A DNA stretch of 6,222 nucleotides from Anaerolineaceae bacterium (GCA_024762375.1 JANTHQ010000123.1:1-6222); one strand, 5' to 3'. Counted from the first letter of the stretch, positions 1 through 5,759 are shown. Numbers and translations: made by a program. Notes: a model not told the origin generated them from the letters alone.

Positions 1-18
1 TTCATTTTTCAATAAATT

Positions 19-900
19 ATGCTGACATCCGAACTGTTCCAAAAAATCCGCCATATCGAAATCCGCACCCGCCGGCTGGTGAACGACAGTTTCGCCGGAG
101 AGTATCAGGCTGTGTTCAAAGGGCGCGGGATGGAATTCGATGAAGTGCGGCCCTACCAGCCCGGCGATGAAATCCGCACCATCGATTGGAATGTAACCGC
201 CCGTATGGGTGAACCGTTCATCAAACGGTATGTGGAAGAACGCGAACTGACGGTGATGCTGGTGGTTGATGCCAGCGGCTCCGGCGACTTCGGTTCGGTG
301 CGGCGATTCAAACGCGAATTGGCAGCAGAACTGGCGGCGGTGCTGTCATTTTCCGCCACCACCAACAACGACAAAGTCGGGCTGGTCATCTTCACCGACC
401 AAATCGAACTGTTCATCCCGCCGCGCAAAGGGCGAAAACACGTCCTGCGCGTCATCCGCGAACTGCTGGCGTTTCAACCCGCCAGACGCGGCACCGACAT
501 CAAACTCGCGCTCGACACGGTAAATCGCGTGCTCAAACGGCGCAGCATCGTTTTTCTCATTTCCGATTTTCTGGCTGACCCGGAAACCTTCCGCCGGTCG
601 CTGTTTGTCACCAACCGCCGCCACGATGTCATCGCCATTGATTTGCACGACCCGCTGGAAACCCAAATCGCGCCGGTGGGGCTGGTAACACTGACCGATG
701 CCGAAACGGGCGCGGTGGTGCAGGCAGATACCACCAGCCGCGTATGGCGGCGAGCATTTGTGCGGCAGGTGGACGCGCACCGGGTAGCCGTGACCGAAAC
801 ATTCACCCGGTCACAGGTTGACCGCATCCGCATCGCCACCACCGATGATTATGTCGCCGCACTGACCACTTTTTTCAAAAAACGTGCCCGCAGACGGTGA
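19..900 (+). CDS. DUF58 domain protein of the bat operon
   Basis: 293 residues, the usual size for short DUF58 proteins of MoxR/Bat operons. Seen: no signal peptide or membrane segment, so probably cytoplasmic. The DUF58 core lies at about residues 34-90, with GRGMEFDEVRPYQPGDEIR at 35-53, then DWNVTARMGEPFIKRYVEER (56-75) and a VVDASGSG turn at 82-89. That gives a DxSxS MIDAS (Asp84, Ser86, Ser88), with GTD at 158-160 and ISDF at 181-184 as further possible metal-site elements, so it has a VWA-like fold. The C-terminus is basic (KKRARRR). Known of the family: DUF58 genes follow moxR and precede batA; the protein is thought to work with the MoxR ATPase, but its activity is unproven. The ATG is preceded by an AT-rich stretch without a Shine-Dalgarno; no earlier in-frame start is visible in the 18 bases available. 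The 45-bp gap to the next gene is heptamer repeat. Confidence 0.93.
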   Translation: MLTSELFQKIRHIEIRTRRLVNDSFAGEYQAVFKGRGMEFDEVRPYQPGDEIRTIDWNVTARMGEPFIKRYVEERELTVMLVVDASGSGDFGSVRRFKRELAAELAAVLSFSATTNNDKVGLVIFTDQIELFIPPRKGRKHVLRVIRELLAFQPARRGTDIKLALDTVNRVLKRRSIVFLISDFLADPETFRRSLFVTNRRHDVIAIDLHDPLETQIAPVGLVTLTDAETGAVVQADTTSRVWRRAFVRQVDAHRVAVTETFTRSQVDRIRIATTDDYVAALTTFFKKRARRR

Positions 901-904
901 TGAA

Positions 905-974
905 GATTGGAAATTGGTTATTTGTCCTTTGTCAAACTTTGAACATTGAACCTGAAACCGAAACTCCCGAAACT
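905..974 (+). repeat. Heptamer-repeat spacer between DUF58 and the BatD-like gene
   Basis: Degenerate 7-bp units start 5 bases after the DUF58 stop: GATTGGA (905-911), AATTGGT (912-918), then a transition, then CTTTGAA (937-943), CATTGAA (944-950) and CCTGAAA (951-957), fading by about 974. The same two unit families recur in the same order before batB. The TTG start of the next gene (946) lies inside one unit, so the repeat encodes the first residues of that protein. There is one phase slip of 4 bases between the GATTGGA and CTTTGAA blocks. Confidence 0.75.
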
Positions 975-1914
975 CATATTCGCCCTGACCATCGCGCTAT
1001 TGGCGATTCTCCCCGTTTCGGCGCAATTTTCCGGCGGGGTGGATGTGTCATTCAAATCCGCCACCGATACGGTCACCATCGGCGACCCCATCACTCTGAC
1101 CCTGCGGGTTATCGCCCCCGCAGATGAAACCGTGTCCATCCCAAAATTGGACACCGAATGGGGCGATTTTGAGGTGCGCTCGCAATCCGCGCCGAAAATC
1201 ACCGCCAACGATGACGGTTCGCAAACCACCGAGCAAACCATCGTCGCCGCGCTGTTCGATGTGGGCACATTTCGCACGCCCAATTGGGATGTCACCCTTT
1301 CCGATATGCACGGCAACACCGCCAAACGTGCCGTGCCGCAAGTGTCCATCACCGTGGAATCGGTTTTAAAAGAAGGCGACACCGACCTGCGCGACATCAA
1401 GCCACAAGCCGACCTGCCCGTCCCGCCACCGTGGTTGTGGATTTTAACAGCATTGATGGCGATTGCGCTGGCATATTTCGGCTGGAAATACCTGCGCCGG
1501 TGGCTGGAAAATCGCCGCCGGGCAAAACCCGAAACCACCCCCACCGAACCGGTTGACCCGCGCCCGCCGGTGGAAATCGCGCTGGCGGAACTGGCGCGCA
1601 TCGAGCGGCTCGATTTGCCGGGACAGGGGCGGTTCAAAGAGCATTACTCGCTGGTGAGCGACTGCCTGCGGCAATATCTGGAAAGTGAATATGGTTTTCC
1701 CGCGCTGGAACACACCACCGCCGAGATTCGCGCTTCGCTGCGGCAAACATCGCTGGAACAGAAATGCCGGCATCAATTTCTTTCCATTTTTGAAGTGGGC
1801 GATTTGGTAAAATTCGCGCGGTATATCCCCGGCATTGATGAAGCGTGGCACTTTTTCACCGATGCCCGGCAGTTGATGGAATGTCTCGCCGATAGAATGA
1901 ATAATGAACAATGA
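946..1914 (+). CDS. Membrane-anchored BatD-like protein
   Basis: 322 residues, built as signal peptide (1-26, LLAILPVSA before Gln27), an extracytoplasmic beta-rich domain (about 28-140) with the look of BatD N-terminal Ig-like domains (VTIGDPITLTLRV, then IPKLDTEWGDFEV), the linker DLRDIKPQADLPVP (147-160), one membrane helix (about 163-182, PWLWILTALMAIALAYFGW), a basic stop-transfer (KYLRRWLENRRR) and a cytoplasmic helical domain (208-316) with HYSLVSDCLRQYLE, TTAEI and DLVKFARY. This resembles the BatD/DUF4381-type proteins often encoded between DUF58 and batA; the assignment is from memory of family patterns, not a search. Start: an in-frame TGA at 940-942 leaves only TTG 946 or CTG 952 ahead of the signal peptide; no in-frame ATG exists there. 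The stop and last residues (MNNEQ) come from a heptamer repeat. Likely a BatA/BatB partner linking periplasm and cytoplasm. Confidence 0.85.
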   Translation: MNLKPKLPKLIFALTIALLAILPVSAQFSGGVDVSFKSATDTVTIGDPITLTLRVIAPADETVSIPKLDTEWGDFEVRSQSAPKITANDDGSQTTEQTIVAALFDVGTFRTPNWDVTLSDMHGNTAKRAVPQVSITVESVLKEGDTDLRDIKPQADLPVPPPWLWILTALMAIALAYFGWKYLRRWLENRRRAKPETTPTEPVDPRPPVEIALAELARIERLDLPGQGRFKEHYSLVSDCLRQYLESEYGFPALEHTTAEIRASLRQTSLEQKCRHQFLSIFEVGDLVKFARYIPGIDEAWHFFTDARQLMECLADRMNNEQ

Positions 1915-1924
1915 ATAATGAACA
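1897..1924 (+). repeat. Four tandem heptamers ATGAAYA
   Basis: Four perfect-phase 7-bp units, alternating ATGAATA and ATGAACA (1897-1903, 1904-1910, 1911-1917, 1918-1924), so equally a 14-bp unit repeated twice. The array spans the 3' end of the BatD-like gene: it encodes its last residues and its TGA stop (1912-1914). It continues into the spacer before batA. Confidence 0.9.
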
Positions 1925-1963
1925 ATGGGCGCAGGTGAAACAACTATATATCGTGAAAAACAA

Positions 1964-2021
1964 CTGCAACCCTGCTACTCTGCAACCCTGTAACTTTGAA
2001 CCTGAAACCTTAAACCCGAAA
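1964..2021 (+). repeat. 16-bp tandem repeat then heptamers before batA
   Basis: A 16-bp unit beginning CTGCAACCCTG occurs twice in tandem (1964-1979 and 1980-1995) with two differences. It runs into 7-bp units CTTTGAA (1994-2000), CCTGAAA (2001-2007), CCTTAAA (2008-2014) and CCCGAAA (2015-2021). Only five bases (CTACC) separate the last unit from the batA ATG at 2027. The remaining bases, 1925-1963, form an AT-rich stretch with no feature I can name. Confidence 0.8.
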
Positions 2022-2026
2022 CTACC

Positions 2027-3025
2027 ATGACCTTCGCATCACCGTGGTTTTTGCTGCTGTTGCTGTTGATACCGCTGCTGGCAGCGAAGCCGTTTCTGCT
2101 AAAAAAATACACACGACCCGCCGGAATGCGGTATGCCGACACCCGCTTTTTCGCCGATGCGCCGCGCTCGTGGCGGCAGATGGCGCGCCCGGTGCTGCCC
2201 GCCCTACGATTGCTGGCGCTGTCGCTGGTGATTATCGCGCTGGCACGCCCGCAAATGGGACACACCCGCGAAGTCGTCAAAGGCGAAGGGGTGGACATCG
2301 CGCTGGCGCTGGATATTTCCGGCAGCATGGCGTCGCTCGATTTTGAGCCGAAAAACCGACTGGAAGCCGCCAAACAGGTCATCAAAAATTTTGTGGAAGA
2401 GCGAAAATACGACCGCATCGGGCTGGTGGTTTTCGCCCGGCAAGCATTCAATCAAGCCCCGCCCACCATCGACCACCGCGTGCTGGAGCGACTGCTGGCG
2501 CAGGTGAAACTCTCTACCGATTTGGGGTTGGATGACGGCACCGCCATCGGGCTGGGACTGGCGAATGCTGCCAATATGCTCAAAGACTCCACCGTCAAAA
2601 GCAAAGTGGTCATCCTGCTGACCGACGGGGTGAACAACGCCGGCGAGATTGACCCGCTCACCGCCGCCGAAGCCGCCAAAGCGCTGGGCATCAAAGTGTA
2701 CACCATCGGCGCGGCAAAAACGGGCGAAGTGCCCGTGCCGCAGCAAGGGTTTTTCGGCCCGACAGTCGTCTATCGCCAAAGTGAAATTGATGAAGACCTG
2801 CTGCGCCAAATCGCCGAAAAGACGGGCGGGCGGTATTTTCGCGCAGAAGACACCGCCGGATTGCAGCAGATATATGATGAAATCAATAAACTGGAAAAAT
2901 CGCAGGTCGAAATTCGGCGCTATACCCGCTACCGCGAACTGGCGGGTTGGGTGCTCATTCCCGCGCTGGTATTTCTGCTGCTGGAATTGATTCTGCGAAA
3001 AACCATTTTCAGAACGATACCGTGA
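2027..3025 (+). CDS. batA: BatA, VWA-domain membrane protein
   Basis: 332 residues, typical BatA length. Membrane helices lie at about 6-20, 57-73 and 306-322. The loop 21-56 is strongly basic, so by the positive-inside rule the VWA domain between helices 2 and 3 faces the periplasm and the C-terminus (RKTIFR) the cytoplasm. The family signature IALARPQMG (70-78) ends helix 2. The VWA domain (about 88-285) keeps a full MIDAS: DISGS (Asp96, Ser98, Ser100), Thr172 in DDGTAIG, Asp200 in LLTDGVNN. Such sites bind a divalent metal and a protein ligand. Known of the family: BatA and BatB are associated with aerotolerance in Bacteroides and stress survival elsewhere, in operons with MoxR. The ATG sits 5 bases after a heptamer repeat with no Shine-Dalgarno. 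A pseudo-duplicate of this gene (batB) follows after 104 bp. Confidence 0.95.
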   Translation: MTFASPWFLLLLLLIPLLAAKPFLLKKYTRPAGMRYADTRFFADAPRSWRQMARPVLPALRLLALSLVIIALARPQMGHTREVVKGEGVDIALALDISGSMASLDFEPKNRLEAAKQVIKNFVEERKYDRIGLVVFARQAFNQAPPTIDHRVLERLLAQVKLSTDLGLDDGTAIGLGLANAANMLKDSTVKSKVVILLTDGVNNAGEIDPLTAAEAAKALGIKVYTIGAAKTGEVPVPQQGFFGPTVVYRQSEIDEDLLRQIAEKTGGRYFRAEDTAGLQQIYDEINKLEKSQVEIRRYTRYRELAGWVLIPALVFLLLELILRKTIFRTIP

Positions 3026-3031
3026 GCGGTT

Positions 3032-3124
3032 GATTGGAGATTGGAAATTGGAGATTGGTCATTTGACCTGAAACTTTGAACTTTGAACCTGAAACCTTGA
3101 ACCTTGAACCTTGAACCCGAAACC
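3032..3124 (+). repeat. Uninterrupted heptamer array forming the batB leader
   Basis: Thirteen consecutive 7-bp units in one phase fill the batA-batB gap. The first four are GATTGGA-type (3032-3059), the fifth is a hybrid CATTTGA (3060-3066), and eight are CCTTGAA/CCTGAAA-type (3067-3122); CCTTGAA is repeated exactly three times at 3095-3115. The array starts 6 bases after the batA stop and ends 5 bases before the batB ATG (3130). It fills the place where a ribosome-binding site would lie and contains none. Confidence 0.92.
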
Positions 3125-3129
3125 ATAAA

Positions 3130-4140
3130 ATGACTTTCGCTGAACCGAAATTTCTGTACAGTTTAATACTCGTGCCACTGATGGGACTGTTTGTGCTGTG
3201 GGCATCGCGCCGAAAAGCGGCGGCGCTGGCACAACTGGGCGACCCGTCGCTGCTGGCGCAATTGAGCGCGCATGTCAACCGGCGCGGCAGACGGTGGCGC
3301 ACCGCGCTGTGGTTCATCGCGCTGACCGCCATCATCATCGCGCTGGCACGCCCGCAATGGGGCACAGAGGTGCAAACGGTGGAACAGCAGGGCATCGAAA
3401 TTATGGTGGCGCTGGATGTGTCCAAAAGTATGCTGGCGGAAGACATCAAACCGAACCGCCTGACCCGCGCCAAACTGGAAATTTCGGATTTGATGGACAA
3501 ACTGGCAGGCGATGAAATGGGGCTGGTGCTTTTCTCCGGCGCGAGTTTCATTCAATTCCCGCTGACATCCGATTTTACGACCGCTCGCACGTTTTTGGAT
3601 GCCGCCGGTCCGCAGGTTATTTCGCGCCCCGGCACAGCCATCGGCGACGCCATTCGCACCGCGCTCGCCGGGTTCGATGAAACGCGCGCCAGCCAACGGG
3701 TCATCATCATTATGACCGACGGGGAAGACCACAACAGCAACCCGCTCGACGCGGCGAAAGATGCCGCCGCGCAGGGCGTTATCATTTTTACCATCGGATT
3801 CGGCTCGCCGGATGGCAATCCTATCCCCGAATTTAACGATGCCGGAGAAGTGGTGGGGTACAAAAAAAATGCCAATGGCGAAACGGTCATCTCAAAATTG
3901 GATGAAGTAACCCTGCAGAAAATCGCGCTGGCAACCGGCGGCGAATATTTCCGCGCCAGCGCCGGCGGTAATGAACTCGATGCGCTGTCGAAAGCATTGG
4001 CGGGTATGAAAAAAGCCAAATTGGAAAGTCAATTCGAAACGCGGCACATCGAGCGTTTCCAATGGTTTGTGGCAGTCGCACTGCTGGCGCTCATCGCCGC
4101 AGAGTTGATACCGGAGCGAGCATCACGCCGCGAGACGTGA
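3130..4140 (+). CDS. batB: BatB, VWA-domain membrane protein
   Basis: 336 residues. It is a paralogue of the preceding BatA: both begin MTFA, share IALARPQ at the end of helix 2, and keep the same domain order and MIDAS residue numbers. Membrane helices lie at about 8-24, 58-73 and 309-326; the loop 26-57 (SRRK, RRGRRWR) is basic, so the VWA domain should be periplasmic. MIDAS: DVSKS (Asp96, Ser98, Ser100), Thr169 in PGTAIGDA, Asp197 in MTDGEDHN. The TIGFGSPDGNPIP segment (221-233) and the GYKKNANGETVISKLDE stretch (243-259) are typical of BatB. Probably pairs with BatA. The last 18 bases overlap, tail to tail, the minus-strand gene that ends at 4123; no batC follows directly, unlike the usual order. 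No terminator hairpin is visible after the stop, and no Shine-Dalgarno lies before the ATG. Confidence 0.95.
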   Translation: MTFAEPKFLYSLILVPLMGLFVLWASRRKAAALAQLGDPSLLAQLSAHVNRRGRRWRTALWFIALTAIIIALARPQWGTEVQTVEQQGIEIMVALDVSKSMLAEDIKPNRLTRAKLEISDLMDKLAGDEMGLVLFSGASFIQFPLTSDFTTARTFLDAAGPQVISRPGTAIGDAIRTALAGFDETRASQRVIIIMTDGEDHNSNPLDAAKDAAAQGVIIFTIGFGSPDGNPIPEFNDAGEVVGYKKNANGETVISKLDEVTLQKIALATGGEYFRASAGGNELDALSKALAGMKKAKLESQFETRHIERFQWFVAVALLALIAAELIPERASRRET

Positions 4141-4452
4141 GGCGGGGTCAAATTGCGGTAGAGATTGGATAACATCCAGATACCACCACCAATGAGATGT
4201 GGGAACTTGCATTTGCCGCCGCCACTCGGCTAAATTGGCAACTTTTTCGATGGCTTGAGCAAACAACTTGCTTTGGTTCAACAATGTTCGGTCGGCTTCT
4301 GCCAACCGCGCCGATTGTTCGGGAGACAATTCAAAAATGCGTTCAGCCAATTCACTGCGCAAATGTAGCATTTCCAAATGTTCCATACCATTCACATCAG
4401 GAAATCGTACATCAATTTCATATGCAGACAACATCTCTTCAATTTTAGACAT
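4123..4452 (-). CDS. Small protein of unknown function, second gene of inverted pair
   Basis: 109 residues, not recognised with certainty. The start is the ATG at 4452-4450 because a strong GGGAGG lies 9 bases upstream (4467-4462) and the ATG overlaps the end of the upstream gene by 8 nt, a translational-coupling arrangement. A longer reading from 4551 exists but lies wholly inside the upstream gene. The protein is soluble, with no signal or membrane segment: an N-terminal part (YEIDVRFPDVNGMEHLEMLH, 11-30), a charged helical middle (31-79, rich in Glu, Ala, Leu) and a striking PTSHWWWYLDVI near the end (84-95). The His-Trp-Trp-Trp-Tyr motif looks conserved-type, as I associate it with small uncharacterised proteins of Chloroflexota and cyanobacteria (memory only). 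In a toxin-antitoxin reading this would be the antitoxin. Its last codons lie inside the batB 3' end. Confidence 0.8.
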   Translation of the reverse strand: MSKIEEMLSAYEIDVRFPDVNGMEHLEMLHLRSELAERIFELSPEQSARLAEADRTLLNQSKLFAQAIEKVANLAEWRRQMQVPTSHWWWYLDVIQSLPQFDPASRLAA

Positions 4453-4771
4453 TTTCGAAAACCTCCCGCATTGTTCCAATGGCGGCAAAGGATGAATTTG
4501 AAAGATACCGTTCGGGGCGTTCGACCACAAAAGCAGTTTCGAGCACCCCACTGAAGGTAAACATCACCAACCAATGCTGGTTGTTCTTTAACGCTACCAC
4601 CGTTATGAATTTAGCGGTACGATATGTATACAAAAATACACGAGCATCGTCATCAGATACAATCGCCTGAATGAGTTCATTATACTCGTCTAGCGTTGCC
4701 GTTTTGGGCAGATGCGCTCGCAATTTTCGTTTCAGCAAATGTCGTTGTGCGCTTCCTGGTTTCCAATTCAC
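4445..4771 (-). CDS. Small basic protein of unknown function, first gene of inverted pair
   Basis: 108 residues from a GTG at 4771-4769. The N-terminus is basic (SAQRHLLKRKLRAHLP, 7-22); then a short helix (DEYNELIQAIVS, 28-39) and a strand-rich core (ARVFLYTYRT, FITVVAL, HWLVMFTFSG, VLETAFVVERPERYL, to residue 90). Small size, a RH...H pattern at Arg10/His11/His20, and a WLVxxxxxGxxxTAF element (67-81) recall BECR-fold (barnase/EndoU/colicin/RelE-like) RNase toxins, but that is an inference from general pattern, with no catalytic residue proven. The GTG directly follows an in-frame TAG, and the frame is open upstream to an ATG at 4825; the original gene may therefore have been 126 codons, with the present form truncated or restarted. 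It is followed, with an 8-nt overlap, by the next gene. GC is clearly lower than in the bat genes. Confidence 0.7.
   Translation of the reverse strand: MNWKPGSAQRHLLKRKLRAHLPKTATLDEYNELIQAIVSDDDARVFLYTYRTAKFITVVALKNNQHWLVMFTFSGVLETAFVVERPERYLSNSSFAAIGTMREVFENV
4462..4467 (-). promoter_or_regulatory. Shine-Dalgarno GGGAGG of the second inverted gene
   Basis: Read on the minus strand, GGGAGG stands 9 bases before the ATG at 4452. It lies inside the end of the upstream gene, fixes the start choice and suggests coupled translation. It is the only strong Shine-Dalgarno found ahead of any gene in this window. Confidence 0.8.
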
Positions 4772-4825
4772 CTATTGGCGCACACGTTGAATGGCAATTA
4801 CAATAGATGATTGAATATCAGACAT
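4772..4825 (-). other. 17-codon in-frame leader ending in TAG
   Basis: From an ATG at 4825-4823 the minus strand reads MSDIQSSIVIAIQRVRQ and then TAG (4774-4772), directly followed in the same frame by the GTG start of the 108-residue protein. Either this is the true N-terminus broken by an amber mutation, or a tiny leader ORF with stop-start reinitiation. A weak GGATGG lies 7 bases before the ATG. Confidence 0.5.
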
Positions 4826-4851
4826 GAAAAAACCATCCGCAATTTTGCATA

Positions 4852-4860
4852 ATTGTACCA
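4852..4860 (-). promoter_or_regulatory. Extended -10 promoter for the inverted pair
   Basis: On the minus strand TGGTACAAT matches the extended -10 form TGnTATAAT with one mismatch. No good -35 hexamer stands 17 bp upstream (only a T-tract), as is tolerated with extended -10 sites. Transcription would begin near 4845, about 20 bases before the ATG at 4825. It sits in the 42-bp divergent gap next to the batC start. Confidence 0.5.
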
Positions 4861-4867
4861 TAATCTT

Positions 4868-5662
4868 ATGACAAAAAAAAGTATCGTCATTTTAAGCATT
4901 CTCATATTTATCACAACGGCGTGCAGCCCGTCGGCGGGACAGTTGAATCGCAACGGCAACCGGCTGTTCGCCGCCGGGAAATTCGATGACGCGCTAACAG
5001 CATACCAAAACGCGCAAACACAAGCGCCGGAACTCGCCGAGCCATATTACAATGCCGCCAACACCTACTATCGCCAGCAAAATTACCAACAGGCCGAGTT
5101 GCAAGCGCGGCAGGCATTGCAGCACGCAGATTTGCCGCTGGCAGAACAGAGCTATTACAATTTGGGGAATATCTATTTTCAAAACGGGCAGTTCGAACAA
5201 GCGGCAGAGGCATACAAGCAGGCGCTCCGCATTAACCCAGCCGATATGGATGCCAAACATAATTTGGAATTGACGCTACAAAAATTGCAAGAAAAAAATC
5301 AGCAACAGAAAGACCAGCAGAACAACCAAAACCAACCGCAAAATCAACCCACACCGACGCCATCGCCTGCACCGAAACCGTCGCCATCGCCGACAGCGGG
5401 CACACCGACACCGCAATCGCAGGGGAAACCGACGCCCACACCCGGCGAAACGCCCACACCCCAGCAGGGCGAACAGCAACAGGATTCGCAAAACGAGCAA
5501 AATCAGTCACAGCAATCGGCGCAACCGCAGCAACTTTCTCCCGAGCAAGCCCGCCGTTTGCTAGAATCCATCGCCGGTGATACAAAAACATTGCAACAAA
5601 AGTTGATGGAACTCTATGGCGCACCGCCTTCAAAAGGCAAACCACCTGCGGAGGATTGGTAG
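4868..5662 (+). CDS. batC: BatC, TPR-repeat lipoprotein
   Basis: 264 residues from ATG 4868. A TTG 15 bases upstream (4853) would also be in frame but would put five extra residues before the signal peptide and sits in the divergent promoter region. Residues 1-18 are a lipoprotein-type signal (ILSILIFITTA) with Cys19 as likely lipidation site; the lipobox is imperfect. About three TPR units follow (roughly 27-60, 61-94, 95-128), with GNRLFAAGKFDDALTAYQNA and YNLGNIYFQNGQFEQAAEAY diagnostic. Residues 143-222 are a low-complexity Gln/Asn then Pro/Thr/Ser/Lys linker. The C-terminal helix (LSPEQARRLLESIAGD, 223-238) and the closing EDW are typical BatC endings. Its role is to scaffold BatA, BatB and BatD at the membrane surface (family knowledge). 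It is separated from batB by the inverted pair. Stops with TAG, in the same frame as batD. Confidence 0.92.
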   Translation: MTKKSIVILSILIFITTACSPSAGQLNRNGNRLFAAGKFDDALTAYQNAQTQAPELAEPYYNAANTYYRQQNYQQAELQARQALQHADLPLAEQSYYNLGNIYFQNGQFEQAAEAYKQALRINPADMDAKHNLELTLQKLQEKNQQQKDQQNNQNQPQNQPTPTPSPAPKPSPSPTAGTPTPQSQGKPTPTPGETPTPQQGEQQQDSQNEQNQSQQSAQPQQLSPEQARRLLESIAGDTKTLQQKLMELYGAPPSKGKPPAEDW

Positions 5663-5666
5663 TTTT

Positions 5667-5694
5667 CAATGAGCAATGTGCAATTATCAATGAG
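5667..5694 (+). repeat. Four heptamers CAATNNN after batC
   Basis: CAATGAG, CAATGTG, CAATTAT and CAATGAG follow in perfect 7-bp phase from 5667 to 5694, beginning 4 bases after the batC stop. A fifth, weaker unit may extend to 5701. It resembles the other heptamer spacers of this operon in position and period but belongs to a different sequence family. Confidence 0.8.
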
Positions 5695-5708
5695 CAAAAG
5701 CAACGGTT

Positions 5709-5742
5709 ATTCCGGAAATTTCCGCAGGAAATTGTCCGGAAT
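5709..5742. repeat. Imperfect hairpin in the batC-batD spacer
   Basis: The left arm (5709-5723, ATTCCGGAAATTTCC) pairs with the right arm (5727-5742, GGAAATTGTCCGGAAT) around a GCA loop, with one bulged or mismatched position. No T-tract follows, so it is not a classic terminator. It could act in transcript stability or be part of a repeat element together with the next hairpin. Confidence 0.7.
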
Positions 5743-5759
5743 CCACGCAAAATTTATGG

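Noticed and set aside
897..1127. A 76-codon + frame starting at the end of the DUF58 gene
   Set aside because: It overlaps the signal peptide and first domain of the BatD-like protein in another frame, has no family look, and begins in repeat DNA.
1444..1911. Long minus-strand open frames opposite the bat genes (also near 2204-2809 and 3163-3732)
   Set aside because: High-GC codon bias of the + genes keeps the opposite strand open; the translations are low-quality and rich in Arg, Gln and His, with no recognisable domain.
1991..1998. TAACTTTG, an exact match to the Bacteroidota -7 promoter consensus TAnnTTTG, 29 bp before batA
   Set aside because: It is generated by the heptamer repeat, which makes TTTG by chance many times, and I see no convincing -33 element; host phylum is also unsettled.
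3095..3124. GGTTCAA on the complement of the heptamers, like a tRNA T-arm, suggesting tRNA remnants
   Set aside because: The tandem 7-bp structure explains it fully; there is no acceptor stem, anticodon arm or CCA context.
3032..3124. CRISPR array
   Set aside because: Units are 7 bp with no unique spacers of constant length; this is a simple tandem repeat.
4161..4170. GAGATTGGAT near the end of the inverted pair as a leftover heptamer spacer
   Set aside because: Only one unit, and it is explained as coding sequence of the minus-strand protein (VIQSL).
4197..4670. Several + strand open frames of 63-83 codons inside the inverted region
   Set aside because: They are shadows of the minus-strand pair, which has overlap coupling, a Shine-Dalgarno and protein-like composition; the + frames have none of these.
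5709..5742. Rho-independent terminator after batC
   Set aside because: The stem is followed by TCCACGC, not by a run of T, and batD follows in the same direction.
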